This document shows positions 28,869 to 36,743 of a stretch of DNA of 64,000 bases, piece by piece. Made by a program: the position numbers and the translations under genes. The DNA comes from Paenibacillus sp. Soil766 (GTDB lineage: Bacteria; Bacillota; Bacilli; Paenibacillales; NBRC-103111), in NCBI RefSeq assembly GCF_001428105.1, contig NZ_LMSJ01000016.1, positions 1 to 64,000 on the forward strand. Direction: 5' to 3'. Below the pieces are notes generated by a model, which saw only the letters and a program-made list of their open reading frames with translations, was not told the origin of the DNA and did not search any database. How positions within the stretch are numbered: position 1 is the first letter of the stretch; each line of letters starts with the position of its first letter.

Positions 28869-29582
28869 ATGGGATTTTTGGATAATCATGAAAAGCAAAC
28901 GCAATACGAAATTGCAAGTCACATTGGAAGATTGCTCAGAGAAGCTTTTGGGAAAGGACCGCAATCGATTTACGTAAGTATCCATCGTCCGTTTATTGTT
29001 ATATACCTCAAAAATTTTTTATCGCAAACGGAGAAGATTCTTCTGCAGCAGGACCATTCTTGTACCGTTCAACATACGAGGAGTTTAGTGATGGAATCAC
29101 TAGTACCTGAAATCAAAGCCTATTTGATGCTGTTCACAGGAATGAACATTCGGGAATTTTACTATGACTGGGGATTGCATAACTATTCAGGTGTATTTGT
29201 CGGCATTGCAACTGAGGGGGATTCGGTAGATCAGAGCACTCAAGAATGGTATGCAGGGAAAGATGAGATACACCGTGAGATGGAGAGCATCAGTCATCTG
29301 ATTCAAAAAATCCCCGATGAAACACATTCTTATTTCATTAATGAAAGGACGCTTCTCGTTATTAGATCAGGTATTTTGATCAGTATTGGTAAAGAATTAA
29401 TTCGGTTAGGTTTTGAAGAAAGTTTAAAGCTTGCCCAGCGAAATCTTGAAAAAAATCATTTGTTTAATAACAATCACTTTCAAAAAATTTTAAAGTCGCC
29501 GATTGTGGATATATTTACGGACTGGAATTCCCATTTGGATAAAAGCGTTATTGTGTTTATTTTAAACCCAAGTCACGATTAG
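28869..29582 (+). CDS. MpsC-family (DUF2294) protein, paralog 1
   Basis: A 237-residue soluble protein made of two DUF2294/MpsC-like halves. The first (about 8-125) has IGRLLREAFGKGPQSIYVSI, F-L-S-Q-T-E-K, and YYDWGLHNYSG. The second (about 135-235) has HSYFINERTLLVIRSGILIS and the terminal KSVIVFILNP. The family is annotated after the MpsC component of the staphylococcal MpsABC cation/bicarbonate system, but no MpsA or MpsB is near and the function here is open. The ATG at 28869 abuts GCTGAGG, which is too close; a TTG at 28878 aligns better with paralog 2. It is followed by paralog 2 after 138 bases. Confidence 0.72.
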   Translation: MGFLDNHEKQTQYEIASHIGRLLREAFGKGPQSIYVSIHRPFIVIYLKNFLSQTEKILLQQDHSCTVQHTRSLVMESLVPEIKAYLMLFTGMNIREFYYDWGLHNYSGVFVGIATEGDSVDQSTQEWYAGKDEIHREMESISHLIQKIPDETHSYFINERTLLVIRSGILISIGKELIRLGFEESLKLAQRNLEKNHLFNNNHFQKILKSPIVDIFTDWNSHLDKSVIVFILNPSHD

Positions 29583-29681
29583 AAGCCAATTTGATACATA
29601 GATGGATAGAACGCTTCCAGGGGTACATAATAAGTAAAGTTTCAGTTGAATATTTCCAATGAACTAATTAAAATAAATCTG

Positions 29682-29709
29682 GGGTGAAAGAAATAATGCT
29701 TTTGCCTTA
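29682..29709. repeat. Conserved leader block, copy 2
   Basis: 28 bases beginning GGGTGAAAGAAATAATGC, 12 bases before the second MpsC-like gene; 26 of 28 positions match copy 1 at 28683-28710. Confidence 0.75.
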
Positions 29710-29720
29710 ATGAAGGATGA

Positions 29721-30419
29721 ATGATGTTGGATAAACAAGCACAAACCGAAATCGCTAGTTACGTAGGCAGGTTGCTACGAGATTCTTTCGGGAAAGGTCC
29801 ACAATCCATATTTGTCAGCATCAATCGTCCGTTTGTCGTTCTGTATTTAAAACACTTCTTATCACCGACGGAAAAAATCTTACTACATCAAGATCAGATC
29901 CATTCCATACAATCGACTAGAGACTTATTGATGAAGTCATTAATTCCTGAAATAAAAGCTTATTTGCTCGTATTTGCTGGCATGAAGATTGGTGAGTTTT
30001 ATTACGACTGGGGACTTCATAATCATTCGGGTGTTATGGTAGGTATCGAATCTGGGGATGACGATGAACCAATCTCTTTAGAATCCGATTACACAGGGAA
30101 AGAGGAGCTTCATCGAGAGATTAGTACGATCTCTCAACAGGTTGAGAAAAAGCCGGACGAAGTGCACTCATTCTTGATCAATGAAAGAAACCTTGTAGTG
30201 ATCCGAAATGGTATCCTTATTAGTATTGAAAAAGAATTAATACGAATTGGACATGAAGAAAGTTTAAGGTTGGCTAAGCGCAACCTGGAAAAGAGTCATC
30301 TCCATAATAACGGCCATTTCCAGAGCTTCCTAAATGCGAAGATTAATGATGTATTTGTCGACTGGGACTTTCATTTGGATAAAAGCGTCATTGTGTTCAT
30401 CTTAAATCCAGGTCAATAA
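29721..30419 (+). CDS. MpsC-family (DUF2294) protein, paralog 2
   Basis: A 232-residue two-domain protein closely similar to the product of 28869 along its whole length. Matching segments include VGRLLRDSFGKGPQSIFVSI, YYDWGLHNHSG, INERNLVVIRNGILISIEKE and KSVIVFILNPG. The pair arose by tandem duplication that included the upstream block. AAGGATG at 29713-29719 supports a start at 29721-29727 (ATG, ATG, TTG in a row). A terminator follows, and a PAS kinase begins 119 bases after the stop codon. In Bacilli this family is, from memory, often found beside PAS kinases, suggesting a signalling role. Confidence 0.75.
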   Translation: MMLDKQAQTEIASYVGRLLRDSFGKGPQSIFVSINRPFVVLYLKHFLSPTEKILLHQDQIHSIQSTRDLLMKSLIPEIKAYLLVFAGMKIGEFYYDWGLHNHSGVMVGIESGDDDEPISLESDYTGKEELHREISTISQQVEKKPDEVHSFLINERNLVVIRNGILISIEKELIRIGHEESLRLAKRNLEKSHLHNNGHFQSFLNAKINDVFVDWDFHLDKSVIVFILNPGQ

Positions 30420-30457
30420 GTTGGCGGTAATGAACCAGAAAGAACGCTGGGCATCAG

Positions 30458-30500
30458 CCTAAATAAAAGTTGCTTATTGCAGCTCTTATTTAGGTTTTTT
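30458..30500 (+). terminator. Intrinsic terminator after the second MpsC-like gene
   Basis: A 16-bp stem with one mismatch, TTATT loop and six T. It is nearly the same sequence as 28780-28822, including the preceding AATGAACCAGA and CTGG elements. It ends 39 bases before the PAS kinase ATG. Confidence 0.9.
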
Positions 30501-30538
30501 CTATATTTAGTTCACTTTTCGCGAAATGAGGGCAAAAC

Positions 30539-31924
30539 ATGGTTGATTTTTATGAACGGAATGAGATATTGGATCGCATTTCAGATGCATTTTTTGCAGT
30601 CAATACGGACTGGGAGTTTACATATATTAATGCGGAAGCATCCAAAATTTTATTTGGAAATGCGGACCAGCTTGTTGGTAATTGGATGTGGAGTGAAATA
30701 CCGACTGCCGTTTATATTACTTTGTATGCACAATTTCATAAAGCGATGCTTGAACAAGTAAGTGTAGAATTTGATGTGTATTATTCTCCTTTAGCAACTT
30801 GGTTCGGTGTGAAAGCTTATCCGTCATCCAGCGGCCTTTCAATTTTTTTTCAGGACATCACCCAGAAGAAAGGGATTTCCTTGGAAAAGGAGCAGCACTA
30901 TGAGTCTCTTTTTAAATATAACCCCGATGCTGTTTTTGCCTTTAATTTGGAAGGGAATTATCTTCAAGTGAATCCGGCTATGGAGCGAATGATCGGTTAC
31001 CGTGCGGACGAGCTATTAAAAATGTCGTACTTACCATTGATACCGCCGGAGGAACTGGAGAAGACGAGAAGTTATTTTTATCATGCGGCAAAAGGCATTA
31101 CCCAGCATTATGAAACGAAAGCGATTCACAAAAACGGGGGTATTATTGATGTGAAAGTGACCAACATCCCGATCATTGTTAATGATGAAGTCAAAGGGGT
31201 ATTCGGAGTAGCGAAGGAGATCACGCAAGAAAACAACCATAAAATGATGCTGCTACAAGCAGAAAAGCTGACCGCAGTCGGCCAGCTAGCGGCTTCTATT
31301 GCTCACGAAATTAGGAATCCGCTTACATCATTGAAGGGATTTACCCAACTTATTGAAAAAACCTTACCTGACGCTAAAAAAAATTATTTTACCATCATGA
31401 AGGATGAAATTAATCGAATCGATCTGATTACGAGTGAATTGCTGTACTTAGCAAAACCGAAAGCACAAGGGTTCAAAAGTGAACACATTTGGCAAATAAT
31501 TCAGGATGTCGTCATGCTGATGAGCTCACAAGCTTTAATGAACAATATTGAAATAAGAACGTTTCATCTGGAGGAACTGCCTGTCGTTGAATGTGTAGGG
31601 GCTCAGTTGAAGCAGGTTTTTATTAATTTAATCAAAAATGCAATGGAGGCTATGCCTGATGGAGGGCATATTGACATTGTGGGATCAAGACCAACCGCGG
31701 AAGTAATAAAAGTCCAAGTCATGGATAATGGTCAAGGAATTCCGCGGGAGCTTATTTCCAAAATCGGCTCACCTTTCTATAGTACCAAAGAGAACGGGAC
31801 AGGACTTGGCATGATGGCAACCCAGCAAATCATTCATTCTCATAAAGGGACTTTGGAAATAACTAGTCAGGAAGGACTAGGTACAACCATACATATCTGT
31901 CTGCCGATCGACGAACAAGCATAA
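30539..31924 (+). CDS. Soluble PAS sensor histidine kinase
   Basis: A 461-residue cytoplasmic kinase. An N-terminal PAS (about 5-110) begins with RISDAFFAVNTDW. A second PAS (about 120-235) has FKYNPDAVFAFNLEGNYLQV and a GVAKEITQ ending. HisKA has SIAHEIRNPLTSLKGF (His256), and the HATPase has VFINLIKNAMEA, MDNGQGIP and GTGLGM. It is the same class as the product of 10215 and of sporulation kinase KinE. GAGGG six bases before the ATG supports the start. It lies just beyond the terminator of the MpsC-like pair, so it depends on read-through or on a promoter overlapping the terminator. Confidence 0.87.
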   Translation: MVDFYERNEILDRISDAFFAVNTDWEFTYINAEASKILFGNADQLVGNWMWSEIPTAVYITLYAQFHKAMLEQVSVEFDVYYSPLATWFGVKAYPSSSGLSIFFQDITQKKGISLEKEQHYESLFKYNPDAVFAFNLEGNYLQVNPAMERMIGYRADELLKMSYLPLIPPEELEKTRSYFYHAAKGITQHYETKAIHKNGGIIDVKVTNIPIIVNDEVKGVFGVAKEITQENNHKMMLLQAEKLTAVGQLAASIAHEIRNPLTSLKGFTQLIEKTLPDAKKNYFTIMKDEINRIDLITSELLYLAKPKAQGFKSEHIWQIIQDVVMLMSSQALMNNIEIRTFHLEELPVVECVGAQLKQVFINLIKNAMEAMPDGGHIDIVGSRPTAEVIKVQVMDNGQGIPRELISKIGSPFYSTKENGTGLGMMATQQIIHSHKGTLEITSQEGLGTTIHICLPIDEQA

Positions 31925-32018
31925 GTAAGTTTCATCGCAAACAAACATACAGGCAATAGCGGCCCCCTAGGCTTTGTTTACAAACAGCGGGCTTAACCGG
32001 AGCTGAGCTACATGGAAT

Positions 32019-33560
32019 TTATCGTTTGCTGTGTTTCATTTTGTACATGGCCTCATCCGCTTTTTTCATTAAAGAAGTGATATCCGTCGCATCGCTAGGG
32101 TACAGACTGACGCCAGAACTAAATGAAATCGGAATATGAATGTCCTCATATTGAAAAGGAAGTTCGTACAAAAGGGATAATTTTTCACTGATAAAGGTGT
32201 CTAATTTCATGCTTTCATGCATGGATGAAATGATCCATACAAATTCGTCTCCTCCTATACGTCCTATACGATCACTAGGTTGAGCGCAGCTTTCCAGAAT
32301 TTTCGCAAAATGCTTCAGATAAAGATCTCCAATGTAATGACCATATACATCGTTAATTGGTTTGAAACGATCCAAGTCGATTAAGATTAAGGCGAAAAAT
32401 TCTTGAACCATCATCTTTTGCAACAATTGCTCTTGAAGAGCTGCGCGATTATATAGATTCGTAAGCGGATCATGGTGCGCTAAATATTTGTAGTTTTGTT
32501 CGGATTTTAATAATTTACGTTCTGTATCCTTCAACGAAGTAACGTCAGTTAGGTGCATGACAAATAGTTTCTCGTTGGTTTCCTCGATTAATTCTAGGCC
32601 GATTATCAAATCCAGATCACCTTTATGCGTATTGACGATTTGGGCCTCCCACTGTACTTCGTTCTCTCGTTGAACCCAAGCCAATCTAGCGGTTAGACTC
32701 AACCTGTCATCGAACTGAAAATGGCTCATGATGTCAGAGTCAGCGATACCAGAAAGCCATTGTTTCGCCCTTGGGTTCATTTCTTTTATTTCTCCCTTTT
32801 CGTCCAGAAGCAAAATGGCTGTAGGTGCCGATTGGAAAAGATTGTGAAAGAGTTTACGGTAATCCGGCATAATGTCATATTTACCAATTAAGTGACGAAG
32901 GGCAACCGCCCAGAACAGATAGCCGATAAAAAATAAAATCATAGCATTCCGTGACGTCACTAGTTTCAATTGTAAGAGAGAAGTGACCATGACAAACCAG
33001 GCAAAAAGCAAGAATAAACTGAGGAGCATAGAACGAATAGACTTCTTATGCTTCGATTCACGAGTTCGATACCAAGAGATAGAAAGAATCACAACCGAAA
33101 TTAGAATATAGCCTGCTATGAAGAGAACGGTAAGAAGCAGAAATAGCGGATCGAGCGGACTTCGTCCATCTGTCACATTGATATCGTATAAGACGCGATG
33201 ATCTTTGGTACTTAGAAAAAACAGCCATAATACGTAGGGGGCTGCGTAAAAGAGCGGCAAGTATCGCTTCAAGTACGATGTAGTTGAACCTCCAAAGAGT
33301 ATGCTAAGGTGAATCAAACAGCATATGACTAACAGAAGCATCGGGCTATTCCCATAAAGAACAATTTGCATTTGATATTGAGGCAGTAAGGACGTTTTAA
33401 TGTATTCCCCTAAGAAATATAACTGAAAAGCAAACATGAGAATAGCCGCAATTCGGTTCATCATACTGTTCATATTTCGGTGAATTAATGTGATTGCCAT
33501 GTAAAAAAAGAAAAAAGTAGGGAGAAAAATCGTTAGGAAGTCTAAGAACAGTTCATTCAT
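32019..33560 (-). CDS. Membrane-bound PAS-GGDEF diguanylate cyclase
   Basis: A 513-residue protein. The N-terminal half has about seven transmembrane helices (roughly 5-225), followed by a PAS domain (about 240-350, FQSAPTAILLLDEKGEI) and a GGDEF domain (about 355-513) with DPLTNLYNRAAL and the intact active site GGDEF at 436-440. It should make cyclic di-GMP at the membrane. The position that normally carries the inhibitory-site Arg (RxxD before GGDEF) is Gln (QPSD), so classic product inhibition is unlikely. AAGGA eight bases upstream supports the ATG. It is a single minus-strand gene, convergent with the PAS kinase. Confidence 0.88.
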   Translation of the reverse strand: MNELFLDFLTIFLPTFFFFYMAITLIHRNMNSMMNRIAAILMFAFQLYFLGEYIKTSLLPQYQMQIVLYGNSPMLLLVICCLIHLSILFGGSTTSYLKRYLPLFYAAPYVLWLFFLSTKDHRVLYDINVTDGRSPLDPLFLLLTVLFIAGYILISVVILSISWYRTRESKHKKSIRSMLLSLFLLFAWFVMVTSLLQLKLVTSRNAMILFFIGYLFWAVALRHLIGKYDIMPDYRKLFHNLFQSAPTAILLLDEKGEIKEMNPRAKQWLSGIADSDIMSHFQFDDRLSLTARLAWVQRENEVQWEAQIVNTHKGDLDLIIGLELIEETNEKLFVMHLTDVTSLKDTERKLLKSEQNYKYLAHHDPLTNLYNRAALQEQLLQKMMVQEFFALILIDLDRFKPINDVYGHYIGDLYLKHFAKILESCAQPSDRIGRIGGDEFVWIISSMHESMKLDTFISEKLSLLYELPFQYEDIHIPISFSSGVSLYPSDATDITSLMKKADEAMYKMKHSKR

Positions 33561-33733
33561 TTGAGATATTCCTTATCATCATTATGTAGTGGAATATTGA
33601 ATTTTTCATTCTCACATTAGCATGAATTTTACCATTGACGCAATGTAGAAAAAAAACAACGGGTGATTGGAAGACAGCAACGTTATTATAAAAAGGACTT
33701 ATCATTATAATTAATCTTTCCACCGCTAACGGA

Positions 33734-33763
33734 TTGACAGTTCTTGGCTCTGACTCGTATGAT
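33734..33763 (+). promoter_or_regulatory. Strong sigma-A promoter of the small-ORF/rtcB leader
   Basis: TTGACA at 33734-33739, an 18-bp spacer and TATGAT at 33758-33763. It lies upstream of the 29-codon ORF and is the only good promoter seen before rtcB. Confidence 0.7.
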
Positions 33764-33795
33764 GTTTGTAAATGAATGGAAAGGAGGCCGACGAT

Positions 33796-33885
33796 ATGAA
33801 TCGCAATCAAATTTCTATCAATAACCTGACAATTGAAAAGCATTTTATACCATCGGTCTCAACCGGACTAGTGACGAATACTTAG
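33796..33885 (+). CDS. 29-residue small protein or leader peptide upstream of rtcB
   Basis: ATG at 33796 follows a very strong ribosome binding site (AAAGGAGG at 33780-33787, eight-base spacing) and the promoter at 33734. The 29-residue product begins MNRNQISINNL, ends GLVTNT, and matches no family I know. It is hydrophilic, with no signal or membrane segment. An intrinsic terminator follows 35 bases after its stop codon, and rtcB starts 28 bases beyond that. It could be a real small protein, or a leader whose translation affects termination. No amino acid is strongly enriched, which argues against a simple amino-acid-sensing attenuator. Confidence 0.55.
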   Translation: MNRNQISINNLTIEKHFIPSVSTGLVTNT

Positions 33886-33920
33886 CTACTCTTGGAGTAA
33901 GCCTAGGTAAATTTGACATG

Positions 33921-33956
33921 AAAAAGCCGTAGACGATGTGGGTCTACGGCTTTTTT
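33921..33956. terminator. Intrinsic terminator immediately upstream of rtcB
   Basis: A perfect 14-bp stem AAAAAGCCGTAGAC / GTCTACGGCTTTTT with a seven-base loop, ending in six T. A smaller TACTC/GAGTA hairpin lies at 33889-33901. Only 28 bases separate the terminator from the rtcB ATG. Confidence 0.92.
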
Positions 33957-33984
33957 GCGTCCACAAAAGAGAGGAACATAACGA

Positions 33985-35406
33985 ATGAAAGAAAATTATT
34001 ATAGGCAGATCCAGCTCCCATCGGGAGTCGTCCATGTGTACGCAGGACCTGAGTTATTTAAAGGGTTAGATTATCAAGTGTTTCAGATGGCCAACAATAA
34101 TTTGCAGATTCCGAATGGCATGTATATGAGCTATACACCTGACGTACATGTCGGTGTTGGTACTTGCATCGGTACGACGGCAGTTTGGAACACGCATAAT
34201 GGATACGTATCACCGTCTATTGTCGGCAGCGATATTGGCTGTGGCATGCGCGTGCATATGACCAATGTGCATAAGGATGAACTGAAAGATGTGAAGCTGC
34301 GCCGTAAGCTGGTGAAGACGATCGAGAAGTATTTGCCTGTTGAGGATCACGCACGCGGCCATTTCTCAGACATCCGATTGGAACACATCGTCACCAAAGG
34401 ACTGCATGGACTTCCCAAGAAGTATATCCCGGACGGCTATACGCCTCGAAAGGCTACTTCACTTACGCATGTAGAGAGCAATAAATTTACAATAGATGAA
34501 AATGCTTTGAATCGATTTCCGAGCAACGTTTGGCATCGGTCACATCGTCAGCTCGGGACGCTTGGGAATGGGAACCATTTTGCCGAGATTCAGTCGATCG
34601 AAATTGCGGAAGAGAATCGCGATGTGGCAGAAGCCTGGGGACTATTCGATGGTCAAGTGGTCATTATGATTCACTCGGGATCGCGGGCATGGGGTGGCTC
34701 AGTGAGTCAAACTTGCAGTAGTGACATCTTGAAGGTGATGCGGATGCACGGATTAGGTACGGCTGATCCTAAGCTGTTATATGCACCATTGGAGCATCCA
34801 GAGGCTCAGAACTATGTGAATCTGATGTATTCCGCACTCAATTATGCGGTCGTCAATCGCCACCTGATTGCTTATGCCATTCGTGAGGCTGGTAAAGATG
34901 TGTTTGGCTCGAAGTTTGAAATGAGTACGTTGTATGATCTTATGCATAACTATGCGTGGGAAGAAAAGCATGATGAGCAGTCCTATTTTGTACATCGCAA
35001 AGGGGCGACGAGATCGCTTCCGGCAGGCCATCCTGATAACCCTCAGCCTTATCTCACAACAGGTCACCCTGCGCTGATTCCCGGTTCAATGGGGACAGCT
35101 TCCTATATCATGGTAGGAGCACCTGGTGGCAAAGCTAACTTTCACTCCATCTGTCATGGAGCAGGGCGAATTCGCTCACGCAGTGCGACGAAAAGATTAG
35201 TAACACTGAATGAATTCGCTTCTTACATGCGAGTGGGTACGAATGATGAAATTGTTGTAAACCAAAGGTCGTTAGAATCGATTCTAGATGAATCGCCGCA
35301 AGCTTATAAAGATGTTGATCAAATTATTGAAAGTGTCGTCGGAGCGGGTTTGGCCGAAGTAGTGGCTAAATGCAAGCCTATGGCGGCAGTAAAAGGTGCT
35401 AAATGA
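33985..35406 (+). CDS. rtcB: RNA ligase RtcB
   Basis: A 473-residue RtcB-family RNA ligase, which joins 2',3'-cyclic phosphate or 3'-phosphate ends to 5'-OH ends using GTP and manganese. Visible signatures are PDVHVGVG, SDIGCGM (metal-binding Cys), LGTLGNGNHFAE, HSGSRAWGG, VHRKGATR, PGSMGTASYIMVG and ICHGAGR, which carries the guanylylated His. It is somewhat longer than the E. coli enzyme. GAGAGGAA lies before the ATG. Its stop codon overlaps the start of the AAA ATPase gene (ATGA), so the two are translationally coupled. A terminator sits just upstream, and no archease gene is nearby. Confidence 0.93.
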   Translation: MKENYYRQIQLPSGVVHVYAGPELFKGLDYQVFQMANNNLQIPNGMYMSYTPDVHVGVGTCIGTTAVWNTHNGYVSPSIVGSDIGCGMRVHMTNVHKDELKDVKLRRKLVKTIEKYLPVEDHARGHFSDIRLEHIVTKGLHGLPKKYIPDGYTPRKATSLTHVESNKFTIDENALNRFPSNVWHRSHRQLGTLGNGNHFAEIQSIEIAEENRDVAEAWGLFDGQVVIMIHSGSRAWGGSVSQTCSSDILKVMRMHGLGTADPKLLYAPLEHPEAQNYVNLMYSALNYAVVNRHLIAYAIREAGKDVFGSKFEMSTLYDLMHNYAWEEKHDEQSYFVHRKGATRSLPAGHPDNPQPYLTTGHPALIPGSMGTASYIMVGAPGGKANFHSICHGAGRIRSRSATKRLVTLNEFASYMRVGTNDEIVVNQRSLESILDESPQAYKDVDQIIESVVGAGLAEVVAKCKPMAAVKGAK

Positions 35407-36707
35407 AACATAGTGTAAGGATGAATGAAGAATCAGCGGCTGTAACAGCTCCAATTAGGTCTGAAGGCGACTTGCCTAAAGCATACGGGGACTATGTCTA
35501 TGTGTTAGAACGCATTCAAAATGTGCTGAGGGAGAAATATGGTCATGACTTTGAAACCTATTTAAGTGACGATGGGAAAGAAGAATATTGGGAGCTGCTC
35601 GAACAGGATGTGAAGGCAGGATCAAGTGATGTTCAGCTCGTCACTAGAATCTTCGACCATATGGAATCACGTGCATTCGGAATCGATGGGGCAAGTAATG
35701 ATGCGATATACCGAACGTATCCCACACTTCGAAATAACGTTTTTGCTTACCCGAACTGGGGAATCGCTTTAGCTAGAGTCCCCATCTTTCGCATGCATGG
35801 AGTAGGGGTAGAGGATTTTGTTTTTGCTGTGGATGATGCAAGTCTATTGCGTTTTCTAGAACACGCTAGGCAGCGGCGCAGGGATTTAGACCGTCGCCAA
35901 GTGACCGTATTCACGGATGGACCTCATGGCATGGAAAAGGAATTGGCACCAATAACACGCATGGTTGACAGATCAGAAGTCATTATGAAGAGTGAAGTGA
36001 AGACAGATATTTATCGTGCAATCGATCAGTTTTTTGCTGAGGATCGTGCTTTTTTTAAAGCGTATGAGCTTCCTTACAAAAGAGGTATCCTGCTTTACGG
36101 GAAGCCGGGCAATGGAAAAACAACGCTCGTCAAATCGATTGCCGGCAGCGTAAAGGCACCTGTTGCATATTGGCAAATAACTGAGAATACGGGTAGTGAA
36201 TCTATTGAAGAGGCCTTTCAAGCTGCAGCTACAATGGCGCCAATGATTCTTGTCATTGAAGATATCGATGCGATGCCGCAGCGGGCAAGGTCGTACTTTT
36301 TAAACATTTTGGATGGTGCGACTTCGAAAGAAGGGGTTTTCCTCATTGGGACAACGAATTATCCGGAGCAAATTGATCCGGCGCTAATGAACCGGGCAGG
36401 GAGATTCGACCGTGCTTATGAAATTAAGCTTCCAGACCTAGAGTTGAGGCAGATCTATTTGGAGCAAAAGGGGATAGGGAAGCTTCTAAATGAAGAGTTG
36501 ATTCGCGTAACGGCGAAGCAAACAGAAGGGTTTACGTTTGCTCAGTTAAATGAATTGTATGTATCCGCTGCACTTCAGTGGCACTACGAGCAAAGCGTGG
36601 ATATCGAGAAGCTTGTTAAGTCCATGAAGTTAGATCTGCATAAAGGGCAGACGATGTCATGGATGAAAGAGGACACGGATGTGAGGGTTGGTTTTTTGGT
36701 TAGTTAG
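35403..36707 (+). CDS. AAA-family ATPase coupled to rtcB
   Basis: A 434-residue protein. An N-terminal domain (about 1-215) of unknown fold is followed by a single AAA module. This has Walker A GKPGNGKTT, Walker B MILVIEDIDA, a sensor-1 GTTN and an arginine-finger-like MNRAGRFDR segment. A short helical lid follows. The family includes remodelling ATPases; whether it acts on RtcB, RNA or a protein substrate is not known. The start codon overlaps the rtcB stop codon, and AAGGTG is correctly placed inside rtcB. It is followed after 36 bases by tatD. The tight coupling suggests stoichiometric work with RtcB. Confidence 0.85.
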   Translation: MKHSVRMNEESAAVTAPIRSEGDLPKAYGDYVYVLERIQNVLREKYGHDFETYLSDDGKEEYWELLEQDVKAGSSDVQLVTRIFDHMESRAFGIDGASNDAIYRTYPTLRNNVFAYPNWGIALARVPIFRMHGVGVEDFVFAVDDASLLRFLEHARQRRRDLDRRQVTVFTDGPHGMEKELAPITRMVDRSEVIMKSEVKTDIYRAIDQFFAEDRAFFKAYELPYKRGILLYGKPGNGKTTLVKSIAGSVKAPVAYWQITENTGSESIEEAFQAAATMAPMILVIEDIDAMPQRARSYFLNILDGATSKEGVFLIGTTNYPEQIDPALMNRAGRFDRAYEIKLPDLELRQIYLEQKGIGKLLNEELIRVTAKQTEGFTFAQLNELYVSAALQWHYEQSVDIEKLVKSMKLDLHKGQTMSWMKEDTDVRVGFLVS

Positions 36708-36743
36708 GGAATGTGATGATAAATGAAGAGGAGGTGTCGTAAC

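Noticed and set aside
30477-30761. 94-residue ORF over the terminator and PAS kinase start
   Set aside because: It reads through the terminator hairpin and out of frame through the first PAS domain.
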